DNA of 64,000 nt from assembly GCA_015680905.1 (NCBI GenBank), contig CM027385.1:80621501-80685500 (forward strand), in the 5' to 3' direction. The translations under genes and the position numbers were made by a program. The notes beneath the pieces are model-generated. The model did not search any database. It worked only from the letters and a program-made list of their open reading frames with translations, and had not been told where the DNA came from. Below, piece after piece: positions 34,247 to 46,039 of this stretch (position 1 is its first letter; every line of letters starts with the position of its first letter). Origin of the DNA: Coptis chinensis. Lineage: Eukaryota > Streptophyta > Magnoliopsida > Ranunculales > Ranunculaceae.

Positions 34247-35641
34247 AAGAGAAATATATGCAATAAGACATAGGAAGAGTTTCGTAATAAGTTACGTTAG
34301 TAATTTAGTATGATAATTAATAATTGATTTTCTTATAATGCTATTAATATCCATCTCTACAATTACTCCATTTGTTTGGATTTTAATTGGTAGTTTATAA
34401 AAATAATTAATTTTATGCAACGGTCCATCTTCAATTCGATGACTTCACGAAAAAAGTTTGACCGTTTGAAAATAAAATAAAAATATTTGTCTCGACATCT
34501 CACATCCTTACACTGGTGTATCGGTTGATTTAATTTAAGATAATTTGCAAGCGAAAAATCCAGATTATATGATTAGAAAGTTTAATCAGAACACACGTTA
34601 AATCAGGAAAACAAAATTTATGAATTTTAGACGATAGACTTATGTATTATCATTTTGCTATCTATGAATTTACTTGTTATACGCCAAAAAACTTGTGCGG
34701 CGATAGTTTCCTGAGATTTTATAAGGTTGACACTAAATGAAGTTTTCGACATTTTGACTCTCAAAATTCGGTTGCAACTTTCCATTTTACTTGTAGAAAA
34801 AAAAATGTTGATATTCAAAGGATCCTCTTCTATATATTGGTTTGAAATTTTAAACTTTGTTGAGAGAAATTTACCAAGGTACAGTGATGACAATCTATTA
34901 TATTTTACGGACTTATTTTCCCATTAGACTCATTCATATAGTCATCATGAAATAGCCCGTTCATATTAAATTAGATGTATTTTTTAAATAGTGTGTTGTC
35001 CCATCATGAAAGTAAATTGGATGTTGAACTGCGATAGCAAACTGGATGCACCCCCCTTCAAACACCTAGATTCCACCATGTCACAAATTGCTGAAAAACA
35101 ATGACAACCATTGGATGGCCCCCTTTTTATTAAATAGATTAAAATTTCTTTTATTTGAGTTGACGTTAGGTTAAGGAAATTATCATCTGTGTACATTTAA
35201 TTTATTTGTATATATAGCTTATAGACAACTATGTAAAGAAAACTAGCATATAGACAGTAGCTTATGTAGAAATACTTTGCACATCTGATAATATTTCTCG
35301 ATGAATGTAAAACCTAATGGAAGGGCATAGGTACTAACAACATAGATAAAGGACTAACCATGACAAATAATTTTTTAGTATGATCAATGGCGTTGCTATC
35401 CAAGCGAGAGATTTGATTTGCAACGTAATGAAGATAACCAATTTAAACATACCTAGCCAAACTAAAAAAAGTAAGCAATCCTTGAAACTGCATGCTCTTA
35501 GAGCAACGGATGATGAACCAAAGTTACCGGGAAAAAGGAAAAAAAAATTGCGGCCGAAGATAACAATATCCGAATTAGGACATGAATGTAATTTTTTTGG
35601 ATTACAATCCATGCTAAAATGTGAGCCATTTGAAAGCGTGG
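34247..35641. other. Duplicated flank between ECA1 and FBX-A
   Basis: Non-coding sequence shared with copy 2. The stretch at 35425-35600, with GAGCAACGGATGATGAACCA, also recurs in diverged form at 45425-45600 next to FBX-B. It is probably shared 3'-flanking sequence of the F-box paralogues. ORFs here are not conserved between copies. Confidence 0.6.
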
Positions 35642-36583
35642 AGATGGGGCTTATATGAGTCGTCACCGGTGATATCTCTACTTACATTGAAACTCTTGCT
35701 AGTTTCATTAGTTTCTCGCTAAAATCAGTTCTTCCGGCTTCAGTCATTTCTTTTGAATAGCAGATATTCATCCTCTCTATGGCATTACCATTCTCAAACA
35801 AATGCCTCAAAAGTCTAAATTCACTCTTTGTTCCTTGAAATGACTCGATTTTAAGTAATTTAAGATGATCCAATGTATGCACAGAGTACAATTCCTGTGG
35901 TTCCCAATATTCCTTTTCCACAAGTGTGTCTTGCATTGTATTTCGCATCTGCAGTTGAAAAAAATAAATAAACAAGAAATAAGCCAAAAGGCCCTAATTC
36001 CAGTTTTTATCACTGATAAAATCAGCAGGATTTACAAATCATTGGTTAGGACTTAGGACAAGTTAGACGTCATAATCACTAATAAAACTGGTTTTTGGTT
36101 TTTAATCATTCAAAAGGACAAGTCCATGTTGACTTGATTTTTTTTTTAATATCCAATTATACCCTTCTATGTTTCGTAGTATATAAGTAATCATTTATTT
36201 GAACTAGAAACAAAAAAATTGGAAAAACCATCGAGCGAAGCAAAAAGGAAACACAAGATCAATCGTTTTCGATTGAAGATTAAAGTTGAATCTAGAGATT
36301 CTATATTTCATTTGATTCGATTTGAAGGTTTGTCTCAACTTTATTATTCAAATCGAAATTGATTCGATTCGATGTTTGTTTTGATTCATTTTATTTGTTT
36401 GTTGAATTAGAAGGTTTTTTTACTGTTTGTTTTTGTTAACTATTTTATTAATATATGTTTATTTTGATTTGATTCGATGTTTTTTTGCTTTCGATTCATT
36501 ATGGATCTAACTTTTTGAGTATGCACTAACAACTGTGCATACCACATTTTTTTAATGATGTGGTTGGTTGATTTTGCAGTGCT

Positions 36584-36790
36584 ATGGATTTTAGTGTGCT
36601 ACCACCAAATGTCAAGAGGGGTCCTGGTAGACCATGTTTTAAGAGAATTGAGAATACGGGTGCAATGCGCAACAAGCGTCATAAGTGCCGAAAATGTCAT
36701 TCGACGGACCACCACAATCGCAAGACTTGCACTGGGAAAAAGAATGCAGACCAAAAGAATGAGGGCGATGGAATGAGGGGAAAGGAGTGA
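36584..36790 (+). pseudogene. MuDR-type transposase C-terminal fragment
   Basis: A 68-aa stretch, LPPNVKRGPGRPCFKRIEN, followed by the cysteine/histidine cluster CRKCHSTDHHNRKTC. This matches the basic 'PP--KR-PGRPKK-R' linker and C-terminal zinc knuckle of plant MuDR transposases. The spacing within the knuckle is one residue longer than the CX2CX4HX4C norm. No DDE core is present. An intron-like boundary (TTTGCAG) lies just upstream at 36575-36581, suggesting this was a last exon. Confidence 0.7.
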
Positions 36791-37540
36791 GGCATTCGAT
36801 GTTGCAATTATTTTTTCCAATGTTAGTAAACATAGAGGAAGTCACACATACATTCAAGTAAACATACATGATTCTCTATTGGATATTAAATCGAGAATTC
36901 AATAAAAGTTTATTTTAGTTTGTTGGTTCCATTTTTTGTTTCACATTATCTATCCCGGAATTTCATCTCCTCGAGTCCACATTATTTTTGTATGTAAGAG
37001 GGTATCGTAGTTTTCGATTGCACTTGAAGGGGTATGCACGGACTTTGGTGCATACCCTCTTTTGGGTGTGCATTGACAGTTTTTGCCTTTTGGTGGTGGT
37101 AGTTCATCAACAAAAACTAATTGTCAGCTACCACAATACATACACACAACCATCTCAAGCTGCATTGAAGCAAATCCATGAGGAGAGACAAGTAGTGTGG
37201 TTGAAACATTACCAGTTAATTCAAAAACAATATATCCTACACTGACATGGTATACACCAGAGATTTTTTTTTGTTTGTTTTGTACAAAACCACAACATGT
37301 AAACTTGGTTAATGCACAATTAATACTTATACTATATTCAATTGCATGAATTAAATTCATTAAAAGAAAAATATATAATGTAAACCAAAGATTGTAACAT
37401 TCATTAAAAAAGTACTTGTTTTCAACTTAAATTCATTATCTAACAAAAACATACATCAGTGGCACTTGAAAGTTGCAACTAACAATTTCATCCATTCGGC
37501 CAACATACATTTCCACAATCAAATTCCTGTGCGATGTTTG

Positions 37541-37822
37541 GTATGCACTGATGTCTGTGCATACCTCGCATACCAAGAAGTAGTATGCACTGACACTTGT
37601 GCATACCATTTTCTTTGTGATGTTTGATATGTATTGATGTCTGTGCATATCTTTCATACCAAGAAGTAGTATGCACTGACACTTGTGCATACCATTTTCT
37701 TTGTGATGTTTGGTATGCACTAACGTTTGTGCATACCTCGCATTCCAAGAGGTAATATGCAATGACACTTGTGCATAACATTTTCTTTGTGATGTTTGGT
37801 ATGCATTGATGTTTGTGCATAC
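37541..37822. repeat. 86-bp tandem array inside the MULE
   Basis: Units start at 37541, 37627, 37713 and 37799, exactly 86 bp apart (3.3 copies). Each holds GTATGCACTGATGTCTGTGC and CACTTGTGCATACCATTTTC, so every unit contains inverted GGTATGCAC/GTGCATACC half-sites. Isolated versions of this palindrome occur at about 36518-36542, 37023-37065 and 38295-38320. Confidence 0.9.
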
Positions 37823-37825
37823 TAA

Positions 37826-38272
37826 GGGTGTGTTTGTTATGATGGAAACACTATGGAAAGGAAAGGAAAATAAGAGTGGTCCACCTTTTTCATAGTTTTT
37901 AAGGCGTTTGTTTACCTATGGAAAGGAAATGGGCTTTTCCATATGGAAACAAAATCATGGAAATGGAAAAGGTTTTGTGTCTTTAGCTAACCCCTGAAAT
38001 TTTTGTGGAAAGGAAAGGAAATGAAAGAAAATGAAATAGATAGCTAGGGACTTAATACTAATACACCCATGGCCCAACAATACAATTATTCCTTTCCATA
38101 GCTTTTGCAAACAAACATGATTATTCCTTTCCCCAGTTTTTACTTTCTTTTTCCCAGTTTACCAAACACATACCATTTAAAATTATTTCCTTTCCATTTC
38201 ATTCCATTCCATAGTGGACCACCCATTTTATTTCATTTCCTTTCCACGAGTTAAAATTTAACAAACACACCC
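37826..38272. mobile_element. Tourist-like MITE, 447 bp
   Basis: Ends GGGTGTGTTTGTTA and, inverted, TAACAAACACACCC, flanked by the 3-bp duplication TAA on each side (37823-37825 and 38273-38275), as for PIF/Harbinger elements. The interior is rich in GGAAAGGAAA/TTTCCTTTCC and can fold on itself. It is nested in the MULE directly after the 86-bp array. Confidence 0.88.
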
Positions 38273-39260
38273 TAAAGGTAGCATACTAAGGTGGTATGCA
38301 CCGACACCTGTGCATACCAGGGTACTATTGTCTTTTTCGGACAAAAGTCAACTATTGTCCTTGAGAGTGTTTTTGAAATGCAGGTGGGTTTTTTGGTTCA
38401 TTATTTCGGAATTTTGTCCTTTTTAGTTTTGTCCCCATAAATAAAATGAGCTAAACCGCAATTCTCCTCATAATGGTACATGTAAAATTTATAAGATTTC
38501 TAGTATTACCAGGACATAGATACCAAGAGTTTGCAGATTAGGAGTTCTTTTTAATAAGGCGATAACAGCTTGAACTTGGTTTTCAATGGGAAGCAAATGA
38601 AGGTGGAGATGCTTCAAAGTAGAATATGTAAAGTGCATTAAAGCTGGATCCCTGGCTTGGTGAGAACTGGCGGATATTTCATATAAGTTCTCATTGTCAA
38701 ACCCATTATTGCCAAATGTTACATGAGAAGAAAAAGAATTGAAACGCACCTCAATATAGAAATTATATAAGCATAGTTGATTCGCATTATGAAGTCCCCA
38801 CAATTTTATGTCTTGCGGAATGAATATAATAAAATAAACCGATCTGAACTGATTCTGAACCAAGTAAATGATCACGATCTTGCGAGAGACAAAAGGGTCT
38901 CTAAACCGATGTCCGGGGAAGACCAAGACAAGCAAATTGTTTGAGATTTGGGGCTGAAATATTTGTTTTCTTGTGATAATGCACAAACAAGTGAGACTCA
39001 AACGGCTTAAGGCTAGGAAGAAAGATGTTAAGAGGTTCCGCGACAATTCTGATTAGGAAGTTTGCATCTTCGATGGCCAAATTTTCTAGTACGGACAGTT
39101 TGAGAAGAGTTTGTTTATTGAGTTTTCACAGGGAATATATACATCATTAATCTTTAAAGTTTTGAAAGCGGAAATCCAACGATTAAGGCAAAGTCGAGTC
39201 CAAGTTTTTCCAATGTCGAGGAGAAGTCAAGCTAATGCATGTGAATAGGTCACCGTGAAT

Positions 39261-39892
39261 TGATAGAACAGTTGTATGAACACAACAACTAAAGTAGAAC
39301 GAGAAGAACAAGATAGCAATGAAGAAACAAGGACAGCAATAACGGGAATAACCAAAGGCGGATTAGGTGTCCTTAAGGAAAGATTTAAGCCCCTTCAATG
39401 GTGCGAAAAAGGCAACAATGGCGTCTTCCTCCACGAGGATTCAATGGTTAACAAAGGCTGACTTTGCACTAGAACGGACTACCCTCTAGAACGGCAATAT
39501 AACTCTCTCTCGGGCGGCGGTGTGAAGGGAAGAGAAGAAGAAAAGGGACTTGGTTTTAGTTTTACTGTTTCTCGAGTTGAGTTTTTGATCAAGTCTCCTT
39601 TCTCTATGGACTCACAAATCCCATATTTATAGAGGTTAGGAGAAAGAGAGACCAACTCCTAATAGAACACCTGAAACTTGCTGCTCAAAAAAAGGCAAAA
39701 CAAGTTTAGGCTATTGGTCAAACCACTACCCACAACAAGTAGCCCAAGCCCGGGCCCAACCCCTACCCGATGTGGTGGATAACCAATGTGGGACTATCTA
39801 CTATGCACTAAAGTGGCGAGAATACCATTTGTTCATCTCCTCCACTTTGCACACACACACTAGTATTTAGAAATACACAAGAGATTCCAACA
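39261..39892 (-). repeat. Left (3') LTR of the 39.3-43.9 kb element
   Basis: Starts TGATAGAACAGTTGTATG and ends GAGATTCCAACA on the plus strand. Matches 43306-43931. Confidence 0.9.
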
Positions 39893-42800
39893 ATCCCCAC
39901 TATTTCAAAATACTAATAGTCCCCACTATTTTGGAATAGGATATTACAAAAGAAATGGGTTAACGAAATGCCGGAGAGAATCGAAAAAAACAATGCATAA
40001 GATCTTGGGTGCTTTACGGGCTTGAACCGGTCGTGGGGTAACATGTCTTATAATACGTGAAAGTGGTGGATTAAAAATCTTTGAACCAACATTCCCTTGT
40101 AGTAAAATAGAGGACATGCACCCACATTGCTCTTTCATTATATGCGTTACACGGTGTTTAGCTTTTTGGCCCTTCATACGCCTTTTATTGTTATCCATCA
40201 AGTACAATTGGCTACCAATGATATTGACATATTTAGTATGAGAAAACACAAGGAGATTATTTTTCATAAGATGGATATTTGCCACAAAATGTGTTAACAC
40301 ATGCTTACTATCATAATACCCATACTTTTCAATGAAAATATTTCTACTAAGTGCTATAACAATATAATGAGACCAACATGAGTTTTTAATTCCTATATTC
40401 ACCATCATTCAATTCTGAAGTGCCCAAAATTCCCCTATACCATCCGGCGGTCACGGTTTAAGGTATTGTGTGGCGCTTCAACCATATTCAAACGTCAACA
40501 TCTTGACAACCTAATATAGCGATTCTGAAAATGAGTTTAACAACATAATAAACTATCATTTTCAATGATGGTTTATGGCGATGTTTCAAATAGAATTTCT
40601 CTGTCTCATACACATTCTCAATGCTAGCACTCATGATATTAAATCATCTAAACAAAGAGATTAACACATATGTCTTGCTTTGCTCTAAAGAAAGTACACA
40701 TTTTTTTTTTTTTTTTTTTTTATCAACAACGGTACTTTGACATCCATATGACACTAATATATTGTTGAATTGCTCATGCCATTTATAGGCTTGAATCAAC
40801 TCATACACATTTAACTAAATTGTATACCTTCACTCATCACACGGTACTACTTGGTATTGTAGTTCCAAGACAACTACTCAACTAGAGTATTTAGAATTAC
40901 GTAGAAGAAATTCTAGTTATATGAGCAAGGTTTCAAAATAGTATAAATTTTGTCTCTCGATTGAAACCCCTGGCTATTATTATTAACATTGTATTTTGCA
41001 ATACAACTATCACGTTTTAGTTTTCTCTTGAAGATCCAATTCAACCTATAGATCCCCCAATAAATCAAGAGTCCGGTTTAGAGGAGTTGTATCCTTCAAA
41101 AAGACACTTCTCATAGATAGACAACTTCCTTATAGGTTAATGAATCTTCCTTAAGAAACATATAAACATCATCACCGTTAATGGGGAAATACTCATTGAT
41201 AGTCTTCCAAATTTCTTGTGTAGAAATAATGGGATTATCTTATGTAGTTCATTATGAACATTCAACCACTCTATGCCATTTTTCTCGAGAAGCACAACCT
41301 CAAATAAAATTAGCATATAAGACATTCAATAATAATGTGGTATCTACAAAATTGTTATCACTCATGACAACCGAAAACAAACATCACTATTATGAGTTTC
41401 ACCAATGAACATCTACTTGATAATTCTAGGTCTCAAAATATATATATATATTTCTTTTTAGATTCATTCACAATAGCGCTTGGCAAGACACCCCCACATT
41501 TTGAAACATTTTTGGATAGGCCCGGACCTTTCCATACTTTGTAGTTCAAAGTGTCTTTCCAATTATCTTGTGAGATGAACTATGGTAAAAAGCAGTGTCA
41601 TGCATATGGGTCACTACCCCCACAGTTCAATGGTTACTCAACCTAATCAAACTTACATGCAAAACACATTATACCTACAAACACTAAAAAGAAACAACAA
41701 CAATAAAATGCACTCTTATGACAAGAATATACTTTACTCAAGTCTATGATTCTAGATCATATTAAACATAGTCATATTATGTTCATGCTATCTATATGAA
41801 AGGAAATCCACAAGTGATTCGAATGAATTTTAAAGAATAGAAGAATTAGATGAAAAAGGTTTTACCCGAGATAATATCATTATCATCCTTCTTTTCATCA
41901 TTCAACATTCAAACTCATAGGGGAGACAATCCACGACTTGTACATCACCTTGGCTATTTATCCATAGTCATAGGAGGATAATGCCTAATAAGACAATCTA
42001 CAAGCGTTACATCTCCTTGTCTAAAATAGTCATTGGAGGATATTGTCTAAGAAGACAAACCATTACCTTACATCTCCTTGACTAAATTAGGTTTAAGAGG
42101 ATATTGATTGTTTCCTATATTGTTTCCTCTAAGTGAGACAACGATGCTCATTACTTAATAATATATGACATGGTTAAACTTCATGTCAATGTTAAATAAT
42201 GCATTCATGCCAAACATGGTAAATATCATATCATAGGTTCGGAAAAGTAAACTTTAACTGTACCCTCACAACAAAAAGTATACAATATTTAAGCAAATCT
42301 AGCCCTTTGAATATGCAAAACAACCGAGGACTCCACCTCCTCTTTTTATATGAGCTCAAGTAAGATAGAATACCCTATCAATAAGACCTCAAGTACTACC
42401 ACACATCTAATGGCTTAATCCATTAATGTCTTCAACTAGAAAAATTTACCAATAAACTATTATCAAGTTTAAAGTAAATTCCACGATGATTAATATCTAA
42501 AACTAGCATGCTACACAACTTTAACATATGCTATATTGGATATAAGCTACAAGTTACTTCATCTAACATGTATTTTCACAACAAGACAAATTATAACCAT
42601 CGTCTAACAACACGTTCACTAATAAAGATAAGCAATTATGCATTGAATACATTATAATTACTATCCAAGATTTGAGTGTGGTTGATATTAACTATCTTAA
42701 GGTCTCTCTTAGACCATCTACATACATCTACATATGTACAAAGAAAATTAATATCAAACTACTTCTAGTCAAACCAATTAATTCCTCAGTGATAAACACG

Positions 42801-43305
42801 TATAATTTGTTGACTAGGTTATTAAAGAAGTTTAAGCTTAGGGATTTTCCTCCTAAGAAAAACTAGCATGCAACTCAAGGCAAGAATATCACCATATAAT
42901 CAAACCAAAAGAATTGCAATGAGTGAAAGAATACGATACCTAACCGATTGAAAAATCGGATTACCATATTTTCCTCCTTCTAGAAAAAACAGTTCAAAAG
43001 AACTGTAATTCTGAACCAGCTCATGAAGAATTGGGTATCAAGCCTTATACCACTGGAAAGCTCTTTGAATCAGCTATCCAACACAAAAAGCGGATTGCAA
43101 AACCGAGCTCTGAGCTGAAAGTTATGGCAGTTTCCGTAACCAGTGACGCAGCTGTCAAAAAGACGAACTTTGACGTTTTTCTTGATAGAAATCTCATATT
43201 TGACTCCCATAAACGTAGGAGAAAAGTCTACAACCATATAGGGTCTTTTGATTGTCGTATTAAAGCACTCTCCTTTGTTCTACTACAAAACTCTTTCCTT
43301 AAGAT

Positions 43306-43931
43306 TGTTAGAACAGTTGTATGAACACAACAACTAAAGTAGAACAGAAGGAACAGTAGCAATGAAGAAACAAGGACAGCAATAACTGGGAATAACCAAG
43401 GCGGATTAAGGGCTGTCCTTAAGGAAAGATTTAAGCCCCTTCCAATGGTGCGAGAAGGCAACAATGGCGTCTTCCTCCACGAGATTCAATGGTTAACAGC
43501 CTGCACTGACTTTGCACTAGAAATGCAATACTACCCTCTGAACAAAGAATATAACTCTCTGGCGGGGGAAGAAGAAGAAGAAGAAGAAAAGGACTGGTTT
43601 TAGTTTTCTGTTTCTCTGAGTTGAGTTTTTGATCAAGTCTCCTTTCTCTATGGACTCATAGTCCTATTTATAGAGGTTAGGAGAAAGAGAGACCAACTCC
43701 TAATAGAACAACCTAAACTTGTGCTTTCAAGAAAAAGGCAAAACAAGTTTAGGCTATTGGTCAAACCACTACCCACAACATGGCCCAAGCCCAGCCGAAC
43801 CCTACCCGATGTGGTGGATAACCAATGTGGGACTATCTACTATGCACTAAAGTGGCGAGAATACCATTTGTTCATCTCCTCCACTTTGCACACACACACT
43901 AGTATTTAGAAATACACAAGAGATTCCAACA
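43306..43931 (-). repeat. Right (5') LTR of the 39.3-43.9 kb element
   Basis: Starts TGTTAGAACAGTTGTATG and ends GAGATTCCAACA on the plus strand. Partner of 39261-39892. FBX-A coding sequence resumes immediately to its right. Confidence 0.9.
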
Positions 43932-44699
43932 AGTTCTGCATCATATATCGTTGAGAAACCATGTATACGAAGCTTCTGAACACTGTGGTCTACAGCGTAC
44001 GAGATCCATGCATTGACATCAGGAGCAGATACATATAATCGTTATTATTGACTTCAAAATTTATAATAGCTGATCCATCATGATGAGAAAGTATCCGATT
44101 AACAAAATCATCCGCATATTCTCTAGAATTTTTCTTTTGCATGAATGAAAATTGATCAAAATTTAGATTGTCCGCAAAATCTCCATAGTTCTTTTGCATG
44201 AAAGAATGTTGATCAAAAGTTAGATTGGAAAGTGAAAAGCATACATATCTCCATTGTCTAGAAAGGATGCTGGTTCTGAACGCATCTTCCATTGGAAGGA
44301 AGTCTAGAATGTGGCTTCGAATTGGTTCAGGCAAATCGCTGATCCTGTCCATCTCCATTCTTATGCACTTATGGTGATCAAAGCCTGTACTTCAATATCG
44401 TCCAATAATACTCAATGATAGATTCAAAGGGCCGAGATAGATTATAGTTGGGATAGAAGTTTTATATTATGTGAGATAAGCTTCTGAAATAAAGTAGAGA
44501 CGAGTTAGGGAACTACGAATTCTAACAGTAATAAAACTCTTATGAGATAATGATGCAGTCTAGAAACGTGGTCTGACGAAATATCACACGATCCAATTTC
44601 TGGGTAGCTTCTAACTGGAAGTTAGTGAAAGCAATATTGTCCTGAAACCACAATAGCTTTGACAGCCATATAAACCTATACTGCCATTGGATTACTCTT

Positions 44700-44860
44700 A
44701 TTGTTTCAGAATTTGAGCAAGAGTCAATACTGTTAAATGTTTCTCTTCCAGCCGAAAGGCTTCAGTCACAGGACATCCAGATTCACCATCTTTTCTATGA
44801 AATGCCTTAGCAGCTGGAATACTTCGTCAACTTAAGCCACACTCTATTCAACATTCATCC
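44700..44860 (-). pseudogene. FBD-domain relic
   Basis: The minus strand reads DEVFQLLRHFIEKMVNLDVL, resembling the 'VRFLLENG-VLEKM' core of FBD domains and close to RLLRHLFENGNAIERM of FBX-A. Stops follow and no other exon can be attached. It sits upstream of FBX-A and downstream of FBX-B, so it is likely the last exon of another dead F-box copy. Confidence 0.5.
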
Positions 44861-45134
44861 AACTAGGCTGAACAATCACATTAGATCGCACTGTAATACA
44901 GAAGACCACTACATGATGCATAATTTTCAACGGGGCAAAAAGGTTAAAGGTTGAGGCTCATTCGGAAGATAAAGTTGCTTAGCTTACAGAAAAATAACTG
45001 TAGTGCCTCGAATTAGCAATATAAGAAAAAGAGATGACCGCTGACTCTCACTTGTATTCCTATCCATAATAATGAGTAAGGAGTCTATGTTCTGAAGAAT
45101 GAACTAAATGAAGTGCCTATCAAAGAAGATAACC

Positions 45135-45862
45135 ACACTCTTACAAACGGAATGAAGCATAAATTCATAATGCGGCGACAAACACTCTGTAATGCTTACC
45201 TTGTGTTTAGAACTGTGAACAGGAAAACATTTTATCCAATTCAATGTAGCATCAACTCTTTTTAGAAAGAAGTTCTGACACACCATACTAGAAGGAAGAA
45301 CAAGAGGTCAATCTTGTCATATTAATGACCTTTATCTTATCCATATTTGAACCTAGAGTTGAGCAACTTGTTTTGAAAATTTGCCTACACAAATAAAATA
45401 TTAATAGGCTCTTTACGTACTTGGTAAACATACCTTCCCAAACTAAAAAGGATGAAGTTTACACAGGTATACCTCTAAAATGCTGGAAAGTTCATTCCTT
45501 AGAGCAACAGATGATGAACCAGGTAAAAGGAAACATATTTGCTGCAGTATACCACTGTATGATGCAGACTTGAACACAATGTTTTGGGTTACTATCCAAT
45601 TGATATCTTTACTTGGGAGAAACTTTTGCTATAAGTACCTGTCAATGAATAACCTGACTCTTACGAGCAGAAAGCATCACAACGCTACGAGCCTACGACA
45701 AACACTCTGGAATGCTTAACCTTGTGTTTAGAACTGTGAACAGGAAAACATTTACTGATAAAATGTAATTTAGCATGAAACTCATAGGAAAGAAGTTCTG
45801 ACACTATACTAGAAGGAAGCAGAACAAGCCAATCCTGTCATTAAGGGACTTTATCTTGTCGA
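45135..45862. repeat. Local tandem duplication, ~525-bp period
   Basis: 45135-45340 and 45661-45862 match, sharing CGACAAACACTCTG(T/G)AATGCTTA, GTGTTTAGAACTGTGAACAG and AGAAGTTCTGACAC. Between them, 45425-45600 resembles the flank at 35425-35600 and 63760-63910. This is F-box 3'-flanking sequence that has duplicated locally. Confidence 0.75.
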
Positions 45863-46039
45863 TGGAATGAATCCTGGAATAAATTCTGAAACTCAAACTC
45901 TGCAAGTAGAGCACTGTCCTCTGACATTGAATTAAAACAATCCTAAACAATCCTCTGACATTGAATTAAATCGTATTTCATAATGAGTGTGTCAAATATG
46001 CAATTTTTATACAAAAAGAATAACCTTGTTTGCCAGTTC

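Larger units (their letters stand above)
31520..35690. repeat. Segmental duplication, copy 1
   Basis: Collinear with 60677-64000 in the same orientation, starting at ATCAATATGCATGTGTACAA in both and running through the ECA1-type gene and its 5' flank into the FBX-A 3' end. Copy 1 has a hAT-like insertion (32160-33118), a longer CA/CG microsatellite (33483-33523) and about 45 bp near 34755-34798 absent from copy 2. The coding stretch is nearly identical by eye. The copies lie about 29.2 kb apart. Confidence 0.93.
36056..38419. mobile_element. Degenerate MULE in the FBX-A intron
   Basis: Imperfect inverted ends of about 85 bp: the left begins GGACAAGTTAGACGTCATAA, the reverse complement of the right begins GGACAAAATTCCGAAATAAT, and both contain AAGGACAA...GTTGACTT. 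Inside is a MuDR-type transposase C-terminus (36584-36790), an 86-bp array and a nested Tourist-like MITE. The catalytic part of the transposase is absent. No 9-bp target duplication could be confirmed, so the exact ends are provisional. Confidence 0.6.
39261..43931 (-). mobile_element. Copia-like non-autonomous LTR element in FBX-A
   Basis: A fossil 4.67-kb element with LTRs of 632 bp (39261-39892) and 626 bp (43306-43931). A G-rich tract (AATAGTGGGGAT) inside the left LTR suggests minus orientation. The minus-strand LTR start TGTTGGAATCTCTTGTG is typical of copia elements. No intact gag or pol is seen in the interior. One 154-codon ORF (39944-40408) is unrecognised. The element looks defective throughout. 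No matching target duplication was found. The LTRs differ by scattered substitutions and small indels, so it is older than the element at 10.7 kb but not ancient. It splits FBX-A exon 1. Confidence 0.88.
35642..44358 (-). pseudogene. F-box/LRR/FBD pseudogene FBX-A, split by insertions
   Basis: An F-box protein gene of the FBD class (SCF ubiquitin-ligase substrate adaptors), now broken. Exon 1 starts at 44358 with MEMDRISDLPEPIRSHILDF and LSRQWRYVCFSLSNL, the F-box. A small internal duplication of FDQ(H/F)SFMQK follows. The frame then shifts to SAPDVNAWISYAVDHSVQKL. An LTR element (39261-43931) interrupts the gene right after STIYDAEL. Coding resumes on its left side with LFTCISLTS, then VLENLAIEDANFLIRIVAEP and TLKHLHLHLLPIENQ...TPNLQTLGIY, with frame changes and stops. 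A donor site follows near 38508. The intron contains a MULE (about 36056-38419). The last exon (35642-35948) encodes the FBD part, LKLLKIESFQGTKSEFRLLR...NGNAIERMNI. Insertions and lesions make function impossible. Confidence 0.85.

Noticed and set aside
34627-34927. Overlapping ORFs in the ECA1 upstream flank
   Set aside because: Copy 2 lacks about 45 bp inside the region and does not keep either frame.
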